A stretch of 64,000 nucleotides of DNA, from contig NZ_CP013118.1 in the NCBI RefSeq assembly GCF_001443605.1, forward strand, positions 2,305,501-2,369,500, written 5' to 3'. Shown here piece after piece: positions 45,875 to 54,187 of this stretch (the first letter of the stretch is position 1; every line of letters starts with the position of its first letter). The DNA comes from Salinivirga cyanobacteriivorans (lineage in GTDB: Bacteria > Bacteroidota > Bacteroidia > Bacteroidales > Salinivirgaceae). The notes under the pieces are model-generated. The model made no database searches and was not told the origin of the DNA. It was given only the letters and a program-made list of their open reading frames with translations. The translations under genes and the position numbers were made by a program.

Positions 45875-46114
45875 AAATTATCAATTAAATATTAACCATT
45901 AAGAAATTAAGAAGCATTAAGAATATTTTCTTCTTCATTTTCCTTCATGCCTTAATGGTTCATAAAAAAAAGACTAACCATTAAGAAATTAAGAAGCATT
46001 AAGAATATTTTCTTCTTCATTTTCCTTCATGCCTTAATGGTTCATAAAAAAAAGACTAACCATTAAGAATGTTTTCTTTTTCATTTTCCTTAATGCCATA
46101 ATGGTTCAAAATAT
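45875..46114. repeat. R1 repeat array, right of GxxExxY copy 3
   Basis: Three R1 units, the first two nearly identical to each other (period about 84 bp), the last shortened and ending in TTAATGCCATAATGGTT. After it come about 35 bp with no feature before the ATPase stop codon. Confidence 0.88.
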
Positions 46115-46149
46115 TAACATTAACACCCCTTCGGGACTTGAACCAAAAA

Positions 46150-47337
46150 TTAGTAAAGCAAACCAAATAACCAAAGCGGTATATTATTTAAAACACCGGT
46201 TTCAATATTATCTTTTACGAGATAAGCATTTTTTAGGCCTTTGATTTGACTGTGAGATTTATTTTTTCCGCCCACTTCAAAAATATACGTATTGTCGACT
46301 ATAAAATCTCCTTTATTTGCTATTGACAAGTTGTGAAAGGAGTTTAATTGGGAAACTAAAAAGCTTTCACGCAAACTTCCTTCATCGGGCCTTCCATTAC
46401 TTAGTGCAAAACTTAAATTAGAATTATTTAGCCATATTTTGTCTGGTTTGTTTAACAAGCTAATACTTTTTGACTGTTTGTATAAGATATGAATGAGTTC
46501 TGATTTGTTAAGCAATTGTAATGCTTCAACCAGGGCATTTCTCGATAATCCCGTTTTTTCACTTAACCTGCTAATATTGGGTGTAAAAGGCACGTTGACA
46601 GCCAAGACATAAAGCATTTTTTTTATTTTAGTAATGCTGGTATACTCTACAGGCTTGACTGCGGGTAAATCAACCTCTAAAGTCAGATTAATAATATTGA
46701 TTATTTGTTGGTAATATTCGTTATCATCTCCGTTGTAAAAAGGATATGCGCCATGTCTTTTGTATAGACTAAAAAACTTTAAAGGTTTAATTTGGTCAAC
46801 GATTTCAAGGCTGATGCGCTCATGTTCTTCTATAAGTTTTTTTAAGGTAAATTGAGGTAATTGAATATTATGTTGAAAAAGCAAATATTCGCGAAATGAC
46901 AGTTCTTTTAAGGTATAAGATATTGTTCGGCGGCTTAAGTCTGACTCACCTTTATAAATATCAAGTATTGAGGACGATGAAAATACAACCTGCAAACCAG
47001 GAAAGTCATCGTAAATTAGCTTTAATTCTCGCGACCAATCAGGATATTTATGTACCTCATCGAGCAGTAAAATTTCGCCTCCATGTTTATCAAATTCTTC
47101 AGCAAGGCCATAAAGAGAACGATTTGTAAAAAACAGATCATCTAATGCTACATATAATGTTGATTTTTTATTTTGTAATGCGCCTATTTGTAATAAAAGT
47201 GTGGTTTTACCTGTGCCTCGGCTACCAATAATACTAATTTGGCGATTTTTAAAATTAATTCTATCGTATAGGTAGCGCCTAAATACAAGTGGTACATTTT
47301 TAATTTTTTGTTGCGATTTACGTAATAGAGATTCCAT
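46150..47337 (-). CDS. AAA ATPase with DUF4143 domain, copy 2
   Basis: 395-aa paralog of the ATPase at 41548. Walker A GSRGTGKTTL, Walker B ILLLDEVHKYPDW, FSSSSILDIYKGESDLSRR, then VGGKNKSHSQIKGLKNAY and the same ending IPLWLFGLLY. The proteins are clearly related but diverged. It forms one block with two GxxExxY genes between R1 repeats and the duplicated glycosyltransferase start. Confidence 0.88.
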   Translation of the reverse strand: MESLLRKSQQKIKNVPLVFRRYLYDRINFKNRQISIIGSRGTGKTTLLLQIGALQNKKSTLYVALDDLFFTNRSLYGLAEEFDKHGGEILLLDEVHKYPDWSRELKLIYDDFPGLQVVFSSSSILDIYKGESDLSRRTISYTLKELSFREYLLFQHNIQLPQFTLKKLIEEHERISLEIVDQIKPLKFFSLYKRHGAYPFYNGDDNEYYQQIINIINLTLEVDLPAVKPVEYTSITKIKKMLYVLAVNVPFTPNISRLSEKTGLSRNALVEALQLLNKSELIHILYKQSKSISLLNKPDKIWLNNSNLSFALSNGRPDEGSLRESFLVSQLNSFHNLSIANKGDFIVDNTYIFEVGGKNKSHSQIKGLKNAYLVKDNIETGVLNNIPLWLFGLLY

Positions 47338-47497
47338 TTTTGCTTTTCTTTTATGTAAAATTAGGCATTTTTTAGTAACTGAAAAAGCAAAAACAACTTA
47401 ATTTTGCTAGTTGAAAGAGCATTATTTGAAGGTTGGTTATAGGCTATAGAAAAGGCTTAACCATCCTACAGTCGAACGATTCTGCTTTTCTGGAAAA

Positions 47498-47578
47498 CTT
47501 GTACCACGAGTAAGGCCGCAATCTTCCAACGGAAACATAAGGCGGAAAATCGAATGCGAGTATGAGGACTTTTTTCAT
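47498..47578 (-). pseudogene. 5' fragment (27 codons) of the glycosyltransferase at 43270
   Basis: Reads KKVLILAFDFPPYV and GRLRPYSWYK after ATG at 47578, matching the first 27 residues of the gene at 43270 except for two substitutions (Y to F, G to R). After codon 27 the similarity stops. As in the full gene, an R1 repeat starts just upstream (at about 47583). The remaining part of the 47338-47653 gap shows no feature. Confidence 0.85.
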
Positions 47579-47582
47579 TTAT

Positions 47583-47672
47583 AATTCAAATAACCATTAA
47601 GAAATTAAGTCGCATTAAGATTGTTTTCTTTCTTCTTCATTTTCCTTCATGCCTTAATGGTTCAAAATATTC
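47583..47672. repeat. R1 repeat, single unit
   Basis: One R1 unit (TAACCATTAAGAAATTAAG ... CCTTCATGCCTTAATGGTT) between the glycosyltransferase fragment and the next complete glycosyltransferase. Its TTAATGGTT half supplies the stop codon of that gene. Confidence 0.85.
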
Positions 47673-48826
47673 AATAATTTTTGTTTTTCGTTTTCCCAGC
47701 TTAGGGTTTTTTGAGCCTCCTGTATGCCATCCCTGTAGCTGTTTTCTTGAATTTTTATGATTTGTGCAACAAGGCAATTAACATCAAACGTTGCAACCTC
47801 GCCGCAACCGAATGAAGATATAATTTGTTTAATTTCCGGAAGATCTGAACCCAACACAGGAATTCCGGCATGGATATATTCAAATATTTTATTGGGCAAA
47901 CTCAACTTTTTGCTCAGATTGATTGGCTCCATCAGACATAAACCGATATCAGCTCCCTGTGTGTAGCCCGCTAATAGGTTGTTGGGTATCTGTCCTATAA
48001 ACTTTATCCGGGCAGTTAAATGTTTGGCCTCGGCCAATGTTTCAAAAGATGATTTTAACGGACCGTCACCAATAATCACCATTTTATAATGATCTGGTAA
48101 TTGGGTTAACGCTTCCATGGATATTCTGATGCCACGTCCGGGATTAAGCACTCCTTGGTACAGTAAAATTACTGAATTATGCGGCCATTGAAATCTTTTT
48201 TTCAAATCAACTGACTGCTCTTTACGGTCGGGGGTTGCAGGTATGCTCCGAACGACAGTTGGTTTCTTTATCTTGTATTTTTGCGCAAAAAATTCAGCCA
48301 ATGATTCATTCACGGTTAACATTTCATCGACTTTTTTTACTGCTTTTCGCTCATAACGCCGACCACAAAAAACCATAATATTGGTGAGCAATGACACCAC
48401 GATTCGTTTTACCCCCGACATAGTTCCCTTACCCGGAAAAAATTGCTTAATGGTTTCGGTATAAATTTCATGGGCATCGTAAATAACTCCTTTGCAATAA
48501 CCTCGTTTTTTCAATTGAATTGCAGTTCGCAAAGTGGGCAGGTCATTAGCAATAATTTTATCACATTTCATGCGCTGTTTTTGAATGTATTGTGCCATAA
48601 AATCGTATTCGCGGTGAATACAGGTGTGTTTTTTTATTTTTTGCCGGATATTGCCCGGATAGGGAATATTATGCAGTTTTATTGCCGGATTTAAAGCTTT
48701 TGGAGTTTTTTGCTTATCGGCCACGTAATATATGAAAACCTCACCCGTTTCAGCCGCAGCGTTGGCTTGGCGTATGATGCGGGCATCATGAAAAAGATCG
48801 CTATTGAGGAGAATTAAAATTTTCAA
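47654..48826 (-). CDS. Glycosyltransferase family 4
   Basis: 390-aa GT-B enzyme. VIYDAHEIYTE and the C-terminal donor-binding region with YQGVLNPGRGIRISMEALT, GDGPLKSSFE and HAGIPVLGSDLPEIKQII are typical of GT4. Its last residues (NILNH) and stop are encoded by an R1 repeat, so the natural C-terminus may have been altered. It follows the ColD-like gene by 1 bp. Confidence 0.9.
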   Translation of the reverse strand: MKILILLNSDLFHDARIIRQANAAAETGEVFIYYVADKQKTPKALNPAIKLHNIPYPGNIRQKIKKHTCIHREYDFMAQYIQKQRMKCDKIIANDLPTLRTAIQLKKRGYCKGVIYDAHEIYTETIKQFFPGKGTMSGVKRIVVSLLTNIMVFCGRRYERKAVKKVDEMLTVNESLAEFFAQKYKIKKPTVVRSIPATPDRKEQSVDLKKRFQWPHNSVILLYQGVLNPGRGIRISMEALTQLPDHYKMVIIGDGPLKSSFETLAEAKHLTARIKFIGQIPNNLLAGYTQGADIGLCLMEPINLSKKLSLPNKIFEYIHAGIPVLGSDLPEIKQIISSFGCGEVATFDVNCLVAQIIKIQENSYRDGIQEAQKTLSWENEKQKLLNILNH

Positions 48827-48827
48827 A

Positions 48828-49985
48828 CTATAATACTGACTTTAGATGCATTAATTGCTCCTTTAAATCATAATGATGATTTCCCACAAAAAGCCCTTTC
48901 TGATCAATAATTTCTGCATTTTTGACAACACCCCCAACGCTATAATCATAATGTTTCAAGACAGGATTTTTCAAAAAGTTCCCCGATACAATGGGACGGC
49001 ACTCAATTTCGTGTTGGTTAAGCAGTTCAACGAATTCGTTACGTGAGTAAGGAGCATTATCTTTCAAAACCATTGAAAAACCAAACCAGCTACTTGCACC
49101 GACCTCTTTTTGAATGCGTAAATAAGGGTGGTCTGAAAATAGCTTCTGGAAAATTTGAGCGTTTTTGCGGCGCTGTTCAATCAAACGGGGAAGCTTTTTC
49201 AATTGTTCAATACCCACGGCTCCGTGGAGTTCGCCCGGGCGCAGGTTATATCCCGGCAACACGAATTTAAATGATTCTTCAAATGGATCATTTGATTTTT
49301 TGCCTGTAACCATATTTTGATCTGGCAAATGACGTGTCCATCCGTGTGAACGCATGGATAGCATGATATGATATAATTCTTCATCATCTGTTACAACCAT
49401 TCCGCCTTCCATGGTGGAGATATGGTGACTAAAAAAGGAGCTAAAGGTACCCATTAACCCAAAAGTGCCGGTTTTTATTCCATTGAATTCAGAATCCATA
49501 GATTCGCAATTATCTTCGAGTAGAATAATATCTCTATCGCCAATTATTTTACTTATTTCATCAAAGTCGTTAGAATTACCCAGCAGGTTAACAGCAAGAA
49601 TCATTCTTGTTTTTTCTGTTACTGCATTTTTTAATGCTTCTAAATCATAATTTAGGGTGTCTAAATCAATATCTACAAATTTCAGATGAAGATTATATTG
49701 CTGCAAAGGATGATAAGTTGTTGACCAGGATACTGCAGGAACAATAACCTCATCACCTGGTTTCAGGGCATTGTTTTTACGGTAAAAAAGAGCTGCAGTA
49801 GCCAGTAAATTTGCTGAAGAACCTGAATTAACCATAACGGCATACTTGCTTCCAAAATAGTTAGCAAATTTTTCTTCGTAAGATTTAACTTTTTCCCCCA
49901 TGGTGTACATGCCTGTCTCAATTACTTCCAGCATGGCATTTTTTTCTTTTTCGTCCCAGGTGCTGCTTGCCAACGAATATTTCAT
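48828..49985 (-). CDS. colD: GDP-4-keto-6-deoxymannose 3-dehydratase (ColD-like)
   Basis: 385-aa protein of the DegT/DnrJ/EryC1/StrS PLP fold. The position of the PLP lysine holds histidine: SSFFSHHISTMEGGM, the feature that distinguishes ColD (and the related E1/RfbH dehydratases) from true aminotransferases. ColD uses PLP and glutamate to remove the 3-hydroxyl. With Gmd and a reductase/epimerase immediately upstream, GDP-colitose formation is the best explanation. It is 385 aa, as in ColD. Confidence 0.85.
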   Translation of the reverse strand: MKYSLASSTWDEKEKNAMLEVIETGMYTMGEKVKSYEEKFANYFGSKYAVMVNSGSSANLLATAALFYRKNNALKPGDEVIVPAVSWSTTYHPLQQYNLHLKFVDIDLDTLNYDLEALKNAVTEKTRMILAVNLLGNSNDFDEISKIIGDRDIILLEDNCESMDSEFNGIKTGTFGLMGTFSSFFSHHISTMEGGMVVTDDEELYHIMLSMRSHGWTRHLPDQNMVTGKKSNDPFEESFKFVLPGYNLRPGELHGAVGIEQLKKLPRLIEQRRKNAQIFQKLFSDHPYLRIQKEVGASSWFGFSMVLKDNAPYSRNEFVELLNQHEIECRPIVSGNFLKNPVLKHYDYSVGGVVKNAEIIDQKGLFVGNHHYDLKEQLMHLKSVL

Positions 49986-49990
49986 AATAT

Positions 49991-50923
49991 TTATTGATTT
50001 TCTGTGCTTAAAAAATATTGATATGTGGCTTCGATGCCTTGTTTCAACGTATAGTGGGGGTTTAACCCAACTTGTTTTTGCTTCCCTGTATCAACTAGCT
50101 TTTGTTTCATACCTACCGGTTTAGAAAGGTTGTGGCTAAAAGATCCGCTGAAACCAACTACATCTGCAATGGTTTGGTAATACTCGTTAATTGTGTAATC
50201 ATAGCCCAGCCCAATATTCATTAAATTGGGCATTTGGTCAAATCGGTCAATATATTCCCACATCATGCGAACCAAATCGCCAGCATACATAAATTCTCTT
50301 CTTGCTTTACCATCGCCCCATATTTCTACGGTATTGTTGTATCTTTTTTTAGTCTCATGTATTTTACGAATTACGGCAGGTATCATGTGGGACTTTTCGG
50401 GTGAAAAATCATCATATTTTCCATATAAGTTGCATGGGATGATTGTTTTATATGAAAACCCGGGGTTTTCTTTGTTAATGTATGTGCAGAGTCGCTGTGT
50501 AAAAATTTTGGCTATTGCATAACCTTCATTTGTAGGCTCCAGCTCTCCATCTAATATTGATTCTTCTTTAAGCGGGTTTGGTGCCTGACGTGGGTACATA
50601 CATGATGATCCTAAATTTAAAAGTTTTGTCACTCCGGCATTTTGAGCAGCCAGCAATAAATTTCTACCCATATCGGTGTTCTCTGTCAAAAACTTGACAG
50701 GATTTGCGATATTGGCCTGAATTCCACCCACAATTCCTGCTGCATGGATAATTAAACCCGGGTGCTCCTGTCTTAAGTATTGAATGGTTTGTCCATAATT
50801 AAGTAAGTTGAGCTCACTGCTTTGAGGTGTTAACAGTTCGTATTTTGCAGGTGTCGAGTCTTTAATATTGCGGCCCACCATCCCACTAGAACCACACAGT
50901 AATATTCTTTTTAGATTACTCAT
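49991..50923 (-). CDS. GDP-L-colitose synthase or GDP-L-fucose synthase (ColC/Fcl-like)
   Basis: 310-aa short-chain dehydrogenase/epimerase. NAD(P)-binding CGSSGMVGRN at residues about 9-18, GSSCMYPRQAPNPLKEES and the catalytic YAIAK. ColC and Fcl are homologous and cannot be separated with confidence by eye; the ColD-like gene next door makes colitose (3,6-dideoxy) the likelier product. Shares its last base with the gmd start/stop region (no gap). Confidence 0.85.
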   Translation of the reverse strand: MSNLKRILLCGSSGMVGRNIKDSTPAKYELLTPQSSELNLLNYGQTIQYLRQEHPGLIIHAAGIVGGIQANIANPVKFLTENTDMGRNLLLAAQNAGVTKLLNLGSSCMYPRQAPNPLKEESILDGELEPTNEGYAIAKIFTQRLCTYINKENPGFSYKTIIPCNLYGKYDDFSPEKSHMIPAVIRKIHETKKRYNNTVEIWGDGKARREFMYAGDLVRMMWEYIDRFDQMPNLMNIGLGYDYTINEYYQTIADVVGFSGSFSHNLSKPVGMKQKLVDTGKQKQVGLNPHYTLKQGIEATYQYFLSTENQ

Positions 50924-52038
50924 TATTCAAAATAATTCTTTATGTCAAAACCACCATTTTTCAAATACACATCTTTTTTCATCAATTTAATATCTGACCA
51001 TATCATTTCTTTGATGAGTTTATCCAAATCGTATTGAGGTTGCCAACCCAATTTTGTCCGGGCTTTGGTGGCATCGCCAATCAACAGATCTACTTCTGTA
51101 GGTCTGTAATAATTCGGATCTACCTCTACAACAACCTGATCTTTTTCTAATTGAAAACCTAAATTGTGGCAGGCTTTTATATAACCTTTTTCATTTTCAC
51201 CAGCTCCTCGAAAGTCTATTTCTATACCCAATACAGCGAATGTTTTCAAAACAAAATTTCTGATGCTGGTGGTCACTCCTGTCGCGATTACGTAATCTTC
51301 AGGCCTGTCTTGCTGAAGCATTAAGTACATGGCTTCCACGTAGTCTTTGGCATGCCCCCAATCACGCTGTGCATCCAGATTTCCAAGATAGAATTTCTTC
51401 TGTAAACCCAGAGCTATTCGAGCCGCAGCACGAGTAATTTTGCGTGTTACAAAAGTTTCGCCTCTTATGGGAGATTCGTGGTTAAATAAAATCCCGTTGC
51501 AGCAATACATGTTGTAGGCTTCACGGTAATTGACCGTGATCCAGTATCCGTAAATTTTAGCCACGCCATAGGGGCTACGAGGGTAAAAGGGTGTATTTTC
51601 TGTTTGCGGTATCTCCTGTACTTTTCCGTAAAGCTCTGAGGTGGAGGCCTGGTAAATGCGACATTTTTTTTCCATGCCCAACAGCCTGACAGCTTCCAAT
51701 ATTCTAAGCGTTCCCATTGCATCCACATTAGCTGTATATTCCGGCGTCTCAAAACTTACTTTCACATGCGACTGCGCTGCTAAATTGTATATCTCATCAG
51801 GTTGTATTTTTTGGATGAGGTTAATTATATTGGTGGAGTCTGTTAAATCACCATAATGAAGCGTAAAGCGCTGGTTTTCAACATGCGGGTCTTCATAGAT
51901 ATGGTCAATACGTTCTGTATTGAAAATCGATGATCTTCGTTTAATACCATGAACCTTATAACCTTTTTTAAGTAAAAACTCAGCAAGATATGCCCCATCC
52001 TGTCCCGTAATACCTGTTATTAATGCAATATTTGCCAT
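50923..52038 (-). CDS. gmd: GDP-mannose 4,6-dehydratase
   Basis: 371-aa enzyme making GDP-4-keto-6-deoxymannose, the precursor of GDP-fucose, colitose and perosamine. NADP-binding [15 protein letters not shown], the substrate motif [25 protein letters not shown] and catalytic YGVAK are all present. Length is typical. Adjoins the ColC/Fcl-like gene without a gap. Confidence 0.97.
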   Translation of the reverse strand: MANIALITGITGQDGAYLAEFLLKKGYKVHGIKRRSSIFNTERIDHIYEDPHVENQRFTLHYGDLTDSTNIINLIQKIQPDEIYNLAAQSHVKVSFETPEYTANVDAMGTLRILEAVRLLGMEKKCRIYQASTSELYGKVQEIPQTENTPFYPRSPYGVAKIYGYWITVNYREAYNMYCCNGILFNHESPIRGETFVTRKITRAAARIALGLQKKFYLGNLDAQRDWGHAKDYVEAMYLMLQQDRPEDYVIATGVTTSIRNFVLKTFAVLGIEIDFRGAGENEKGYIKACHNLGFQLEKDQVVVEVDPNYYRPTEVDLLIGDATKARTKLGWQPQYDLDKLIKEMIWSDIKLMKKDVYLKNGGFDIKNYFE

Positions 52039-52081
52039 TTTAAATTCTTTAAACTTGTAAAAGTAATTTGTTTTTTACGAA

Positions 52082-53230
52082 TTACCCAAGCAAAATTTCT
52101 TTTAAGACCGGATAAACTGCCTCATAAGTATGATAATCATAGAAAATATTTTTACCTTTTTGCCCTAGTTTCTTTCTTAATTCCGGCCGTTCAATTAGCA
52201 ATTTAATTTTTTCAAACCAATCATTTTCATTGGCCAACAGAAATGACTTTCCATCTTCTAATTGGTCTGCATGAATGTTGGGACTACTAATCAGGCTAAT
52301 TCCATTTCCCATAAACTCAAGACACTTCATCGATATTTTGGCTTTTTGCCGGTCAGTTTGTTTAATAAAAGGAACCAACCCCACATCAAGACTTGCAAGC
52401 CAATGATAATAATCAAAACCCTCTTCACCCCACTTTTGCACTTCAGCCCGTTTTAACCCCAACTCTGGCAGGTCTCGACACACAAAGGAAAATTTAACTT
52501 GCGGATATTCATTTTCTATTTTTTGCAATTGCCCGGCAATATGCAAAAGCTGTTTGGCATTATCGGGGCTGCCCATCCAACCAATTTTTACAGTATCAGT
52601 GCCTTTGCCTCTATCTGGTTGTGTTACAAACTGTTCTTTTCGTATAGCAAACCGCACAAAATGCGTACTCTTATTATATTGTTTAAACTTCTCTTTTAAG
52701 AATTCACTGGCTACAGTAACTTTTGAGGCATTTCGTACTGTTTGCATCACCAGATTATAGTTACTTTCGTAATCGGCATCATAAAAATCATAAATGACAT
52801 TCGGGTGTAGTTTATGAAGTAGTTTTTCAAAATAAGTTTTTTTAAAAGGATAAAGGGGCAGAAAAGCCCGTTGAATCCAGATAGTATCGTGCTGTAAAAT
52901 TTGATTGAGTTGCCCCCAGCGTCGGTTAAGAAGTCTGAAAAATAGTTTGTAGCGCTTAATTTGGTTCTTTGCTTTCGTATATTCAAAATACTTTCTAAGC
53001 TCATCGGCTTCCCATGCCCAAAAAACATTAAAATTTATATCCTCTTTTTCAAAATATGGTTTCCAGGCGGCTATGCGATCTGCTCCGCCTGGCCAGTTTT
53101 GGGGGTAGTATGGGAGGGCTGCAATGGATTTCTTTACTTTTTTAGGCCGCTGTATTATTATAAACAGCTTGTACTTTAATATTATAAAGTTGACAAAGAG
53201 AATAAAAGTATAATGATATATTCGAGCCAT
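52082..53230 (-). CDS. Probable glycosyltransferase (GT-B)
   Basis: 382-aa protein. No single strong motif at the N-terminus, which carries a hydrophobic stretch (FILFVNFIILKYKLFIII) that may be a membrane anchor or may lie before the real start; YDFYDADYE, KIGWMGSPDNAKQLLHIAG and CLEFMGNGISLISSPN fit GT-B glycosyltransferases acting in polysaccharide synthesis. Placed between gmd and a GT2. Confidence 0.7.
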   Translation of the reverse strand: MARIYHYTFILFVNFIILKYKLFIIIQRPKKVKKSIAALPYYPQNWPGGADRIAAWKPYFEKEDINFNVFWAWEADELRKYFEYTKAKNQIKRYKLFFRLLNRRWGQLNQILQHDTIWIQRAFLPLYPFKKTYFEKLLHKLHPNVIYDFYDADYESNYNLVMQTVRNASKVTVASEFLKEKFKQYNKSTHFVRFAIRKEQFVTQPDRGKGTDTVKIGWMGSPDNAKQLLHIAGQLQKIENEYPQVKFSFVCRDLPELGLKRAEVQKWGEEGFDYYHWLASLDVGLVPFIKQTDRQKAKISMKCLEFMGNGISLISSPNIHADQLEDGKSFLLANENDWFEKIKLLIERPELRKKLGQKGKNIFYDYHTYEAVYPVLKEILLG

Positions 53231-53242
53231 ATAATTTTGTTT

Positions 53243-54187
53243 TTAATACTGCTTGAGCGAACCAATCAATTTTCTAATCAGCATTCCAAAAAAAGGAACA
53301 TTATACACAATATAAACAATTTTTATTTTGAAGTTTTTATCAAAGGGAGAATAATAGAGCGATTTTGCAGCAGCAATAAAAGTCTTGTTTTGCTCATTAA
53401 TATAATCAAAATGGTCTGCAGATCTTAAATAGCAATAAGATACCATATACCTTTTAAGTTTACGTGGTATATGCTTAGCCACCATGGGGTTATTAAAGAT
53501 GTATTTATAGCCTTGAAGTCTTTGTTTGCCGGTATTATGTTTTAATGCTCCTGAATTATCATTATGTCTTACTTGTACAACAGTATGTTCGTATATAGGG
53601 AAAACCCTATGCTTTGAAGCAATCCGCAGTAGCATTTCTGTGTCCTGACCAATTTTAATTGATGGATTAAACAGTTGCTTTTTTGCTATGTTGCTATGTG
53701 TACAAATTCTGGGTGTGGGTACACCGTTTTTATGATGAAATAGGTATGCCACCATGTCTTCATCTTCCAGTGGTTTCCTTAAATATCGTTTCTGGAAAGT
53801 ATCTGTATCAGAATAATATGAAATGGGCATTGAATACCAGGCAGCTTCGGGAAACCCGGCAGATTCAATAGCTTCATAATAAGCATCGAGGTGATGTTCC
53901 AGATAAAAGTCATCATCGTCTAAAAAGCAAATATACTGACCTTTGGCTTTTGCAATACCTGCATTTCTTGCACCGCCTTTATATAAATTTTTCTTATTAT
54001 GTACAGTCTGTATTTTTTCATTTTCTATGCTGTTCAAATACTCATAGGTTCCGTCTGAACTGGCGTCATTAACAATAATCAACTCCCAATTCATGAAAGT
54101 TTGCCCCAGAACCGAATTAATGGCATTTTTTAACCGAGTTTGGCGGTTGTGGGTAGGGAGGATTATGGAGAAAAAAGGATTATTCAT
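53243..54187 (-). CDS. Glycosyltransferase family 2
   Basis: 314-aa GT-A enzyme. FSIILPTHNRQTRLKNAINS at the N-terminus, LIIVNDASSDGTYEYL (nucleotide binding) and the DxD-like LDDDDFYLEHHLDAY are classic GT2 features. It overlaps the flippase gene by 8 bp. Confidence 0.93.
   Translation of the reverse strand: MNNPFFSIILPTHNRQTRLKNAINSVLGQTFMNWELIIVNDASSDGTYEYLNSIENEKIQTVHNKKNLYKGGARNAGIAKAKGQYICFLDDDDFYLEHHLDAYYEAIESAGFPEAAWYSMPISYYSDTDTFQKRYLRKPLEDEDMVAYLFHHKNGVPTPRICTHSNIAKKQLFNPSIKIGQDTEMLLRIASKHRVFPIYEHTVVQVRHNDNSGALKHNTGKQRLQGYKYIFNNPMVAKHIPRKLKRYMVSYCYLRSADHFDYINEQNKTFIAAAKSLYYSPFDKNFKIKIVYIVYNVPFFGMLIRKLIGSLKQY

Noticed and set aside
44590..46114. Regularly spaced repeats that might be a CRISPR array
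   Set aside because: The units are palindromic and contiguous, without unique spacers of constant length, and no cas genes are nearby.
48828..49985. Ordinary DegT-family aminotransferase (perosamine synthase)
   Set aside because: The PLP lysine position is His (SHHISTMEGG), which fits dehydratases such as ColD and not an aminotransferase.
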